From NCBI GenBank assembly GCA_020350905.1, contig CP070843.1, positions 2,868,380 to 2,875,810 of the forward strand: 7,431 nt of DNA, given 5' to 3'. This DNA is from Deltaproteobacteria bacterium (GTDB taxonomy: Bacteria; Desulfobacterota; Syntrophobacteria; BM002). The translations under genes and the position numbers were made by a program. Of this stretch, positions 1 through 5,144 are shown in pieces; position 1 is the first letter of the stretch; the number at the start of each line of letters is the position of its first letter. The notes beneath the pieces were generated by a model, which was not told where the DNA came from, searched no databases, and saw only the letters and a program-made list of their open reading frames with translations.

Positions 1-122
1 TAAGGACGTAAATATTCCAACAGAAACGTTAGAAAGTAGGCCCCGAGAATGGGTCCCAAAATGCTCTGTTCTCCACCGATTAGCGCGGCGATCAGAATGG
101 TAAAAAGAAAGTTGATATCAAC
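1..122 (-). pseudogene. LivM-type branched-chain amino acid ABC transporter permease, internal C-terminal fragment
   Basis: Read on the minus strand, this stretch is open and gives a hydrophobic peptide starting VDINFLFTILIAALIGG and continuing with GPILGA and LLEYLRP. This is the pattern of the last membrane segments of LivM-type permeases of high-affinity branched-chain amino acid ABC transporters: a hydrophobic helix, the GG pair, LGPxLGA and a terminal LPE/LLE-x-LR. The frame runs off the left edge, so the stop codon is not seen. Toward higher coordinates the frame stays open, but the residues no longer look like LivM, and the plus-strand acyltransferase reading begins there. The N-terminal part of the permease is therefore missing. 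Only about 40 residues support the call. It is a fragment either of a rearranged gene or of a mis-joined contig. Confidence 0.6.
111..122. other. 12-bp perfect palindrome at the LivM/PlsB join
   Basis: GTTGATATCAAC reads the same on both strands. To its left the minus strand encodes LivM-like residues; to its right the plus strand encodes PlsB-like residues. It therefore lies at or within a few bases of the switch between two unrelated truncated genes. A short palindrome at a strand-switching join fits an inversion end or a chimeric read join equally well. Confidence 0.55.
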
Positions 123-902
123 ATGTCTACCAAAGAAGGGGTTTGCCAGGCTGTTTTTCTCGAGGGCCGGCTTAGTCGCGATGGACGGCTACAGCAACCC
201 AAACTGGGGTTTGTGGATTATATGCTACGCAACTTTAAGCCAGAAAAGGATCGAGATATTGTCTTCATCCCGGTAGGGCTCAATTACGACCGAACCTTAG
301 AGGATCGGACGTTGTTGCGAGCCTTAGATCCTACCGCTAAAAAACGAAGTATATTTTTTGTGACAAGAACTACCATCTGGTTCATTTGTCGTAACCTGTG
401 GTTAATGGCTCGCAATAAGTGGCAGCGCTTTGGCTACGCTTGTGTCAACTTTGGCCCACCGATTTCCGCACAGGAGTATTGTAGGGAACATGATTTTACT
501 TTTAACAGGTTAGACCGGAAGAATAGATTTTTGGAAGTTGAGAAACTCTGCAAAGGTTTGATGGCTTCAATCGAGCAGATTGTCCCCGTTCTTCCGGTTT
601 CTTTGGTGGCTACTGTTTTTCTTGAAGACCCCGAAGAGTGGTTGAGTGAGTTCGATGTGAAAGCTTATGTGCATCGTCTGATTGAGGAATTGCAATCGAA
701 AGGCGCCCGCGTTTATCTCTCAAAGAGATCCGGTGAGCATACCATCACCACTGCGTTGAACATGCTGAAGTTAAGACGTTTGGTTGTAGAATCAGACGGG
801 CTCCTCAGGGCTGAGCGCGAAGCGCTTGGCGTTTTATCCTATTACGCCAACGCCATCGACCATTGGCGGCACCACCAGCCGACCTCAACCTCTGAGGATT
901 AA
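123..902 (+). CDS. PlsB-like glycerol-3-phosphate/lysophosphatidate acyltransferase, C-terminal part only (5'-truncated)
   Basis: The family transfers acyl chains to glycerol-3-phosphate or lysophosphatidate at the inner membrane. The start shows the family's third and fourth blocks: FLEGRLSRDGRLQQPKLG at about residues 12-29 (the (F)xEGxxSRxG substrate-binding block) and VFIPVGLNYDRTLEDR at about 47-62 (the V-x-VP-x-x-x-x-Y-x-x-x-x-E block). The rest, with DVKAYVHRLIEELQS near residues 179-193 and an Ala/Leu-rich end, matches the C-terminal tail of PlsB-like proteins. The catalytic HX4D block and everything before it are absent: in-frame stops lie just upstream and the upstream DNA is LivM-like on the other strand. 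The ATG at 123 has no ribosome-binding site and is simply the first Met in the remnant; homology may begin a few codons earlier. Almost certainly inactive as an acyltransferase. Confidence 0.75.
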   Translation: MSTKEGVCQAVFLEGRLSRDGRLQQPKLGFVDYMLRNFKPEKDRDIVFIPVGLNYDRTLEDRTLLRALDPTAKKRSIFFVTRTTIWFICRNLWLMARNKWQRFGYACVNFGPPISAQEYCREHDFTFNRLDRKNRFLEVEKLCKGLMASIEQIVPVLPVSLVATVFLEDPEEWLSEFDVKAYVHRLIEELQSKGARVYLSKRSGEHTITTALNMLKLRRLVVESDGLLRAEREALGVLSYYANAIDHWRHHQPTSTSED

Positions 903-1086
903 AGGGCGTTATATATTAGAGAAGCAAAGGTCCCCTATTATTCTGTCTATTTCTTCAGACCGTATGCAGGAGGCCAGGAATGCCAATGCGACTATGGCTA
1001 AAACTGAAATACATTCTGAAGAATTAACGAATCGACTCATTGACGCTGAGCGCTATGCGTGAAGCGTTTGCCTGCCCGACCTCACA

Positions 1087-1344
1087 CTACTTTGGCTTTC
1101 TTTCGACCATCTGTCCATCCGGAACTTGAATGAGCGCCTCGTATCCTTCAGCCTCCTCCGGAGATGAGATCATCATTCGGATCTCATACTTTCCGCTCCT
1201 CAACTTTGGGTCTTCCTGCAGAACTCCCTGTACGACGAGGTAACATATCTTTTTGTGGATCGTTTTGTTCGCACAGTAAACACGGTCGTTATATTGAAAG
1301 GAGATAATGTCTCCTTCCTTGGCGTGTCCGATGTGAACCCTCAT
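1087..1344 (-). CDS. small protein of unknown function, 85 aa
   Basis: I do not recognise this protein. It is short and mixed in charge, with no signal peptide or membrane segment. A beta-rich first half (EGDIISFQYNDRVYCANK) is followed by KIRM-like strands (KYEIRMMISS) and an acidic EEAEGYE stretch, and the protein ends in basic ERKPK. Two cysteines (in VYCANK and KICYLV) do not form a zinc motif. The start is well supported: GGAGGT lies at 1350-1355 with a 5-nt spacer before ATG. It has its own upstream region and no close partner; the next minus-strand gene upstream ends about 390 bp away. It could be a small beta-barrel regulatory or binding protein, but nothing in the sequence establishes this. 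Confidence 0.7.
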   Translation of the reverse strand: MRVHIGHAKEGDIISFQYNDRVYCANKTIHKKICYLVVQGVLQEDPKLRSGKYEIRMMISSPEEAEGYEALIQVPDGQMVERKPK

Positions 1345-1349
1345 GATCT

Positions 1350-1355
1350 ACCTCC
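1350..1355 (-). promoter_or_regulatory. ribosome-binding site of the 85-aa protein
   Basis: GGAGGT on the minus strand, 5 nt before the ATG ending at 1344. It supports this short ORF as a real gene and fixes its start. Confidence 0.7.
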
Positions 1356-1560
1356 AACTATTCATTTGCTTCTACTTGCTGGAGCTCTTATTTGATCATA
1401 TGTGTCCTGCAGGAGAAAGGGGTCAGACTCTTTTTTTTCGCGTCGGGATAAAGGGCGGTGAATAAATATCTTCAAGATATGAGGTTAGGGCTTGGGTCTT
1501 GGATGAACGTGTCCAGAGAGGGATTTGAGGTCGGACCACGCTATCAGATTGAATCATACT

Positions 1561-1627
1561 GTAGGAGCGGCTTTCCCAGCCCGCCTCGCCCGAGCGAGGG
1601 CGATGGCGGGCTGGTGGCCGCGATTGG
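1561..1627. repeat. REP-like palindromic element with long GC-rich hairpin
   Basis: The outer sequence begins GTAGGAGCGGCTTTC and ends GGTGGCCGCGATTGG, a layout like bacterial repetitive extragenic palindromes that begin GTAGGAGCGGC. Inside, CCAGCCCGCC (1576-1585) pairs with GGCGGGCTGG (1605-1614), TCGCCC (1586-1591) pairs with GGGCGA (1598-1603), the loop is GAGCGA, and there is one bulged T at 1604. The outer GCGGC (1567-1571) pairs with GCCGC (1617-1621). The GC content contrasts with the AT-rich flanks. Only one copy is in the window, so its repetitiveness is inferred from resemblance. Confidence 0.6.
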
Positions 1628-1730
1628 ACTTCAGGCTGGCAAGTCGTATCTAGAAAACAATCTGCTAATTATTGGCAACAGAAACTCGACCTTTTACAAA
1701 ACTGCACAACGAAAGGGCGTTTTTTCCAGA

Positions 1731-1871
1731 TCAACTCTTTCCTATTCTGAACATCTTGGTGCCACAGGTTGGGCATACGCCTTGCGTTGCAGGTTTGCCA
1801 TTCTTCATAGTTATACTCTTGGCGTCTCTCATTTCTCTTTTGGCTCGGCATTTCATACAATAGGCTTGCAT
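1731..1871 (-). CDS. DUF5679-type zinc-ribbon protein, 46 aa
   Basis: A complete small gene on the minus strand. The protein begins MQAYCMKCRAKREMRDA, continues ITMKNGKPATQG, and ends VCPTCGTKMFRIGKS. Four cysteines in two CxxC knuckles (residues 5/8 and 33/36) form a zinc ribbon. The central MKNGKPATQG and terminal TKMFRIGK are the hallmark of the small DUF5679-type proteins found in many bacteria. The length of 46 aa is normal for that group, so the gene is not truncated. A GGGGGTG ribosome-binding site (1877-1883) sits 5 nt before ATG. It lies 72 bp behind the LysM lipoprotein gene on the same strand and may share its transcript. No function is established; nucleic-acid or protein contact is a guess from the fold. 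Confidence 0.85.
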   Translation of the reverse strand: MQAYCMKCRAKREMRDAKSITMKNGKPATQGVCPTCGTKMFRIGKS

Positions 1872-1876
1872 GTTTT

Positions 1877-1883
1877 CACCCCC
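1877..1883 (-). promoter_or_regulatory. ribosome-binding site of the zinc-ribbon gene
   Basis: GGGGGTG on the minus strand, 5 nt upstream of the ATG ending at 1871. It supports this 46-codon ORF as translated. Confidence 0.6.
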
Positions 1884-1906
1884 TTTTGTTTCGTTAAAGT
1901 GGTTCT

Positions 1907-1927
1907 ATCTCACATCGCACATCTCAG
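1907..1927 (-). repeat. ATCYCAN heptamer tract, copy 1
   Basis: Three consecutive 7-mers on the plus strand: ATCTCAC, ATCGCAC, ATCTCAG. It starts 17 bp behind the stop codon of the LysM lipoprotein gene and lies in the gap before the zinc-ribbon gene. It matches the tracts at 2561 and 3710 except for one or two bases. Confidence 0.65.
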
Positions 1928-1943
1928 CCCTCAATCCAGCCGG

Positions 1944-2414
1944 TCACGGTATTACAAATTCCAGCTCAGCCGCCTTTGATTCCGACAAACTGCCTTCAGG
2001 CTTTTCCGCCTGCTTGGCTTCAGTTTTTCGAACCTGGTGTTTGCTTTTTGAACCGAAAACGAAGTCGCGTGGCATTGGCTTCTTGGTCTTGAGCAGGTTT
2101 CGAGCAATGAAGATTTTATGGCCAGTTGAGAGGTTGTTTGGTTCTAGCCAAGGGTTGTCCTTGGCCAAAACCTTCCAGTTCTTCTGGGAGCCTGTATACC
2201 ATTTGGCTATGAGCGAGAGTGTTTCCCCTTCCCAGCGCACCTTGTGTTCGTAATACGATGTGTTTTTTGACGTGCTTTTTCCTGCCGGCTTTACCTGAGC
2301 GGAATTGCTGTCAGACTTAAAAAACGTCTTCATTTGTGCACATCCGCTGAAGATCAAGAGGATGGCTAAGCATACCAACCACTTGGATGTTACCGGCCAT
2401 CCTGAACACCTCAT
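1944..2414 (-). CDS. LysM-domain lipoprotein, 156 aa
   Basis: Predicted to be exported and lipid-anchored, binding peptidoglycan through one LysM domain. The N-terminus MRCSGWPVTSKWLVCLAILL followed by IFSGC is a lipoprotein signal peptide with the lipidated Cys at residue 25; Phe at -3 is less usual than Leu. Residues about 27-54 are a Ser/Lys-rich linker. LysM spans about 56-104: it opens HKVRWEGETLSLIAKWYTG, carries the typical NPWL and LSTGHKIFIA endings, and belongs to the variant in which NW precedes the Asn-Pro. The tail is basic, then acidic (EKPEGSLSES). I chose the start at 2414 because AGGAGG (2422-2427) lies 7 nt upstream and the signal peptide begins there; a 51-codon upstream extension has no support. 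No enzymatic domain follows, so it is likely a wall-binding or scaffold protein. Confidence 0.85.
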   Translation of the reverse strand: MRCSGWPVTSKWLVCLAILLIFSGCAQMKTFFKSDSNSAQVKPAGKSTSKNTSYYEHKVRWEGETLSLIAKWYTGSQKNWKVLAKDNPWLEPNNLSTGHKIFIARNLLKTKKPMPRDFVFGSKSKHQVRKTEAKQAEKPEGSLSESKAAELEFVIP

Positions 2415-2421
2415 TTTGAGC

Positions 2422-2427
2422 CCTCCT
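2422..2427 (-). promoter_or_regulatory. ribosome-binding site that fixes the LysM lipoprotein start
   Basis: AGGAGG on the minus strand, 7 nt before the ATG ending at 2414. It selects this Met over the longer open frame reaching 2567. Confidence 0.7.
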
Positions 2428-2487
2428 TGCTTGCTATTCAGTGAACTTAGATCAGGTGCACACCCCTCGTTTGTGACCACTGTGGCC

Positions 2488-2509
2488 CTCAGAAAGGTTG
2501 TTTTCTGAG
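2488..2509. terminator. hairpin between EamA and LysM genes, possible terminator
   Basis: CTCAGAAA (2488-2495) pairs perfectly with TTTCTGAG (2502-2509) around a 6-nt loop. It lies 72 bp behind the EamA transporter stop and 74 bp before the LysM start. Neither strand has a run of T directly after the stem, so termination is only a possibility. Confidence 0.35.
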
Positions 2510-2560
2510 AGGGGGAGACCTGGTGCTCTTTACCGACGCAAGTTATATGCCAGGCGCGAC

Positions 2561-2581
2561 ATCTCACATCCCAAATCTCAC
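2561..2581 (-). repeat. ATCYCAN heptamer tract, copy 2
   Basis: Three consecutive 7-mers on the plus strand: ATCTCAC, ATCCCAA, ATCTCAC. The last base is shared with the stop codon of the EamA transporter, so the tract begins exactly where the gene ends. Confidence 0.7.
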
Positions 2582-3501
2582 TATTTACGGTTAACCAAGT
2601 ATATGCCTGCCCCGACGAGACCCAGTCCGACCCAGACCATTAAGGTAACGGGCTCCGATAAGATGATCGCCCCCAAGGTAGTTCCAAAGAGAGGGGCAAA
2701 AAAGGTAAAGGCGGCGAGATTACTAACGGCAAAACGGCTGATCATCCAGAACCACACAATATAACTGAAAAATGCGACCACAAAACACTGATACGCAAAG
2801 GCAGTCAGGACGAGCATGCTGAGTTGGGGACCTTGTAGCTTCTCAAAAATGACCCACCCACCAGCCAGGATCGGAATAGAGTAAAGGAGTTGGGCGAAGA
2901 GGATTTGATAATGGGTCATGTTCCGCTCTTGGGACATTTTTTTTATGTATAAGGTTGTGGCCGCCCAGAAAATGGCTGCGGCCAACTCCATTAAATCCCC
3001 TACCCAGTAATGTGGTGGCAACTCAAGGGATCGGCTCCCAAAAACAGAGAGGATACCCGTGAAGGCTAGTACCAGGCCAACTATTTTGAGAACGGTAAGC
3101 CGATCGTCTTTCAGGAGGAAATGTGCCCCGAGAGCAACCCAGAAGGGATGAGTGTAGAGAAAAATAACCGACCGAGAAGCGGTTGTGAAAGCGAGACCCC
3201 AGTAAATGAACAGAAATTCTATTCCAAAGAGACCGCCAATAACCATCCCGTGGATTTGGTCCTTTTTCTTGAAGGACAAAGTTAGACCATTGAGACGGGC
3301 GTAAAGCCATAAAAGACCACCAGCTATGACTGACCGGCTGGCAGCAGCCAGCATAGGTGGGATACCTTGATTGCTAATCCTGATGCTTACCAGATTTGCT
3401 CCCCACAGGAAACAGATAAAGATCTGTAGGAGGCCGTAGGTCAGTGAAAGTCTCCCATTCGTTTCGGTGCCTGTATCTGCCACAGTTGTACCCAACTCCA
3501 C
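2581..3501 (-). CDS. EamA/DMT-family (drug/metabolite transporter superfamily) permease, 306 aa
   Basis: An inner-membrane transporter of the 10-helix EamA family; members export amino acids, metabolites or drugs, and the substrate cannot be read from sequence. It has two EamA repeats, about residues 22-153 and 167-303. Repeat 1 shows FLWGANLVSIR (31-41), AAASRSVIAGG (52-62) and TASRSVIFLYTHPFWVAL (107-124). Repeat 2 shows GDLMELAAAIFWA (168-180) and the closing FFAPLFGTTLGAIILSEP (267-284). The length is normal and I see no frameshift. The start is a GTG at 3501 without a recognisable ribosome-binding site; another in-frame GTG lies six codons further in, so the N-terminus is uncertain. The first helix begins only at about residue 20, which suits either start. 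A heptamer tract abuts the stop codon. It appears to be a single-gene unit. Confidence 0.88.
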   Translation of the reverse strand: MELGTTVADTGTETNGRLSLTYGLLQIFICFLWGANLVSIRISNQGIPPMLAAASRSVIAGGLLWLYARLNGLTLSFKKKDQIHGMVIGGLFGIEFLFIYWGLAFTTASRSVIFLYTHPFWVALGAHFLLKDDRLTVLKIVGLVLAFTGILSVFGSRSLELPPHYWVGDLMELAAAIFWAATTLYIKKMSQERNMTHYQILFAQLLYSIPILAGGWVIFEKLQGPQLSMLVLTAFAYQCFVVAFFSYIVWFWMISRFAVSNLAAFTFFAPLFGTTLGAIILSEPVTLMVWVGLGLVGAGIYLVNRK

Positions 3502-3665
3502 GCTACAATTGGTGTGAAAACGGTCAAGATGATTTCTGTGATCTTATTTGTATGAGGCCAAAGAAGGGAAAAAACCGAGCACAAGAACATTTCATATAGC
3601 ACATGGGCTCAGGATATGTCATGAGGAGTTTGGGTAGGACTAAACCATCAGGGGACGATTCAACG

Positions 3666-3704
3666 AATTGACGAATTGACAATTTGATTAATCCACTAAT
3701 TGAC
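3666..3704. repeat. AATTGAC heptamer cluster
   Basis: Three exact AATTGAC copies (3666-3672, 3674-3680, 3698-3704) and a variant AATTTGA (3681-3687) lie within 39 bp. The cluster sits 5 bp from the ATCYCAN tract, so two kinds of 7-mer repeat stand side by side. Confidence 0.6.
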
Positions 3705-3709
3705 GCAGC

Positions 3710-3737
3710 ATCTCACATCCCACATCTCAGATCACAA
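3710..3737 (-). repeat. ATCYCAN heptamer tract, copy 3 (four units)
   Basis: Plus-strand units ATCTCAC, ATCCCAC, ATCTCAG and the weaker ATCACAA. The first 20 bases differ from copies 1 and 2 by only one base each. The tract overlaps the stop codon (3732-3734) of the membrane-protein remnant, repeating the arrangement seen behind the EamA and LysM genes. Confidence 0.65.
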
Positions 3738-3830
3738 TTTTTGCTTCAGCTCGGCTCTGACCATCAACGCCAATAAGACCGAAGTCGCAATGATCGCTCC
3801 CAACGAATATGAATATGAAAACTGAAACTG
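3732..3830 (-). pseudogene. C-terminal remnant of a membrane protein (tentative)
   Basis: The minus strand reads SLGAIIATSVLLALMVRAEL then KQKL and a TGA stop. This is a hydrophobic helix followed by a short positively charged tail, the usual end of a polytopic transporter. An in-frame TAA at 3831-3833 closes the frame upstream and no ribosome-binding site precedes it, so this would be the last 30-odd codons of a decayed or deleted gene. The family cannot be named from so little. The heptamer tract directly behind the stop, as with the two intact genes downstream, is the main reason to take it seriously. It could also be chance. Confidence 0.35.
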
Positions 3831-3998
3831 TTACCACCAAGACAAGATCCGAGGTATTCATGAAATATCCGGGCTAGGAGCTTGTAGGGCTTAAGTTCGA
3901 CAGGCTGTTAGATCACCTGATTATCTCGAAAACCTTCCTGTGCCTGTCAAGGGCGTTTCTTGTCGCTATCTTTCACGTTGTGACACAGTGTGTATTTA

Positions 3999-5042
3999 TT
4001 ATTGTGTGAGACCCAAAGGATAATTTCCTGTCTTTTCTTCCAGTCCAAGATCCTGGACCACTTTTCTGGCAATAGCCTGAGTTGCATTCGCATTAGGATG
4101 TATATCTTCTGGCGCAAGGACATATTCGGGATCTCGATGATCAAAAAGATTTGTATAGTCTAAAAAACCAATCTCCTTATTTATAAGAAAGCGCTTCAAC
4201 CTATTTCCATAAATTGATCCAGGGTAAATAAGCACGTAAGAATTACTGCTTGGAAATTGTTTGTGATAGAGCTGCGCGGCCTCTTCGATCACCCGTGCGC
4301 ATAAATGCAGATGTTTATCGGTAATCCAAAGCGGTATATCCAAATTAATAAGCTGCAAGATTTTGCTTTGTACCAAAAACTGATACACTGCCGTCAATCG
4401 GGGTCTGCCTGTTGCAAAATCTCCATTTCGTCTCAGATTCCCATTATCGGCCAGATAAAAATACGGTCGATTCCGACCCCATGTGCCGGCAACCCGCATG
4501 GACCCTATGACTCGAAGTATATGGGAATCAATATAAGTATAGATTAAAATTCCGTCTTTCTCAGGGATCTCCTCGGGCAATACTTTAGTCTGTAATTTGA
4601 TCAGCATTTCAGCGGGACTGTGACCCTGAAATCCGTAATTATATGTCATATAATTCTTGACGCTTTCACCAATAAAGAAAGGAATGGTCTCATTGTCCCG
4701 CAAACCCTCCCCAAAAGTAAAAGAACCACCGAAAAACAGCAGGAATTTCTTTACATTCTCTCGAGAACCTATTGGGGTAATGCGTCGACTGAATTGATCA
4801 ATGGAATAAATTGTGTCATAAATTGTCTGACCATCTGCTATCCGTTTGCATACCGAATGGTATCTCCCATTGGGAAGTGCTTTGGTAATTCCGTCGGAAT
4901 CAGTGAAAAAATAGTTTGGCTCATATATTACGTCCAACACCTCTTGTTGGTCCCAAAAAAGATGGAGATAGACCTCTGCTAACGTGATCAGCCCAATGCA
5001 CAAGATGCATCCTATTATGAATGCTATAATATTTTTAAAGAT
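3999..5042 (-). CDS. membrane-anchored SGNH/GDSL hydrolase-family protein, 347 aa from a proposed AUC start
   Basis: An esterase/acyltransferase-fold protein, probably acting outside the membrane on an acyl or acetyl group of a glycan or lipid; the substrate is unknown. Residues are counted from the proposed start. One N-terminal helix covers about residues 4-28 (NIIAFIIGCILCIGLITL). Block I is FGGSFTFGEG (104-113), with likely nucleophile Ser107. NYGFQGHSPAEML (135-147) fits the oxyanion-hole block. The C-terminal block is PEDIHPNANA (311-320), with Asp313 and His315 as likely catalytic partners. The first conventional start is TTG at 5003, giving 334 aa, but it has no ribosome-binding site and cuts the helix. 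AGGAGGTG at 5047-5054 points instead to ATC at 5042. AT-rich codons (ATA, AAT, TTA) contrast with the FmdE gene, suggesting separate origin. It stands alone, without neighbouring glycan genes. Confidence 0.85.
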   Translation of the reverse strand: MFKNIIAFIIGCILCIGLITLAEVYLHLFWDQQEVLDVIYEPNYFFTDSDGITKALPNGRYHSVCKRIADGQTIYDTIYSIDQFSRRITPIGSRENVKKFLLFFGGSFTFGEGLRDNETIPFFIGESVKNYMTYNYGFQGHSPAEMLIKLQTKVLPEEIPEKDGILIYTYIDSHILRVIGSMRVAGTWGRNRPYFYLADNGNLRRNGDFATGRPRLTAVYQFLVQSKILQLINLDIPLWITDKHLHLCARVIEEAAQLYHKQFPSSNSYVLIYPGSIYGNRLKRFLINKEIGFLDYTNLFDHRDPEYVLAPEDIHPNANATQAIARKVVQDLGLEEKTGNYPLGLTQ

Positions 5043-5046
5043 GATA

Positions 5047-5054
5047 CACCTCCT
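5047..5054 (-). promoter_or_regulatory. strong ribosome-binding site in front of an AUC codon
   Basis: AGGAGGTG on the minus strand. The AGGAGG core (5049-5054) is followed after 6 nt by ATC (5040-5042), in frame with the SGNH gene. No ATG, GTG or TTG in that frame lies at a workable distance; the TTG at 5003 is about 45 nt away. This site is why I extend the gene. Confidence 0.65.
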
Positions 5055-5111
5055 ATCTTTTCATCTGCCAAAGTAGACTCCCCAGAAAGTCTTGTTTTTT
5101 TCTCCCATACT

Positions 5112-5143
5112 AAAAGGTTGCTCCCAGCAGGAAGCAACCTTTT
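5112..5143 (-). terminator. 14-bp stem terminator-like hairpin upstream of the SGNH gene
   Basis: On the minus strand AAAAGGTTGCTTCC pairs with GGGAGCAACCTTTT around a TGCT loop, ending in four T. In minus-strand RNA all 14 pairs form, one of them a U-G wobble; in plus-strand RNA that position is a C-A mismatch. The structure therefore fits minus-strand transcription better, although a TTTTTG run on the plus side would also allow bidirectional use. It lies between a promoter-like sequence (5316-5345) and the SGNH gene, so it could end a short RNA or act as an attenuator. It is over 300 bp behind the PilZ-like gene. Confidence 0.65.
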
Positions 5144-5144
5144 T

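Larger units (their letters stand above)
1345..1730. other. gene-free stretch, 386 bp, with repeat-like DNA
   Basis: No supportable gene lies here. A 173-codon plus-strand ORF crosses the right part (1458-1979), but it is composed of a REP-like hairpin, low-complexity residues and the antisense of the zinc-ribbon gene. The stretch holds the ribosome-binding site at 1350-1355, a GGGGTCAGACTC sequence at 1419-1430 followed by eight T (1431-1438), a small inverted repeat ATATCTTCAAGATAT near 1467, and the large hairpin at 1561-1627. Confidence 0.6.
3502..3998. other. gene-poor stretch, 497 bp, with repeats and a gene remnant
   Basis: No intact gene is supported here. From left to right: about 160 bp of unremarkable upstream DNA for the EamA gene, AATTGAC heptamers (3666-3704), an ATCYCAN heptamer tract (3710-3737), a short minus-strand membrane-protein tail (3732-3830), and about 165 bp with nothing I can interpret before the SGNH gene ends. 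A 65-codon minus-strand ORF near 3947-4144 is a shadow of the SGNH gene's end. Confidence 0.6.

Noticed and set aside
980..1027. 15-codon ORF behind AGGAGG
   Set aside because: Too short to judge, basic random-looking peptide; the Shine-Dalgarno match alone is not enough.
826..1062. Plus-strand ORF whose last 30 codons (from a Met near 964) look mildly gene-like
   Set aside because: It begins inside the PlsB-like frame and has no start signal of its own. The end could be another gene remnant, but I could not name a family.
1669..1863. 63-codon ORFs on both strands
   Set aside because: Out-of-frame shadows of the zinc-ribbon gene.
1458..1979. 173-codon plus-strand ORF
   Set aside because: It crosses the REP-like hairpin and runs antisense through the zinc-ribbon gene and the end of the LysM gene. 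There is no ribosome-binding site and no domain-like pattern.
2415..2567. N-terminal extension of the LysM protein to 2567
   Set aside because: The extension lacks a signal sequence, while AGGAGG and a lipoprotein signal peptide start exactly at 2414.
3660..3740. Heptamer clusters considered as a CRISPR array
   Set aside because: Units are 7 bp and contiguous, with no spacers of regular length and no cas genes.
3899..3948. GACAGGC and GCCTGTC inverted pair
   Set aside because: Arms are only 7 bp and separated by about 36 nt; chance is likely.
5075..5100. Small stem AGACT/AGTCT followed by a T-run on the plus strand
   Set aside because: Only five pairs, and no plus-strand transcription unit leads into it.
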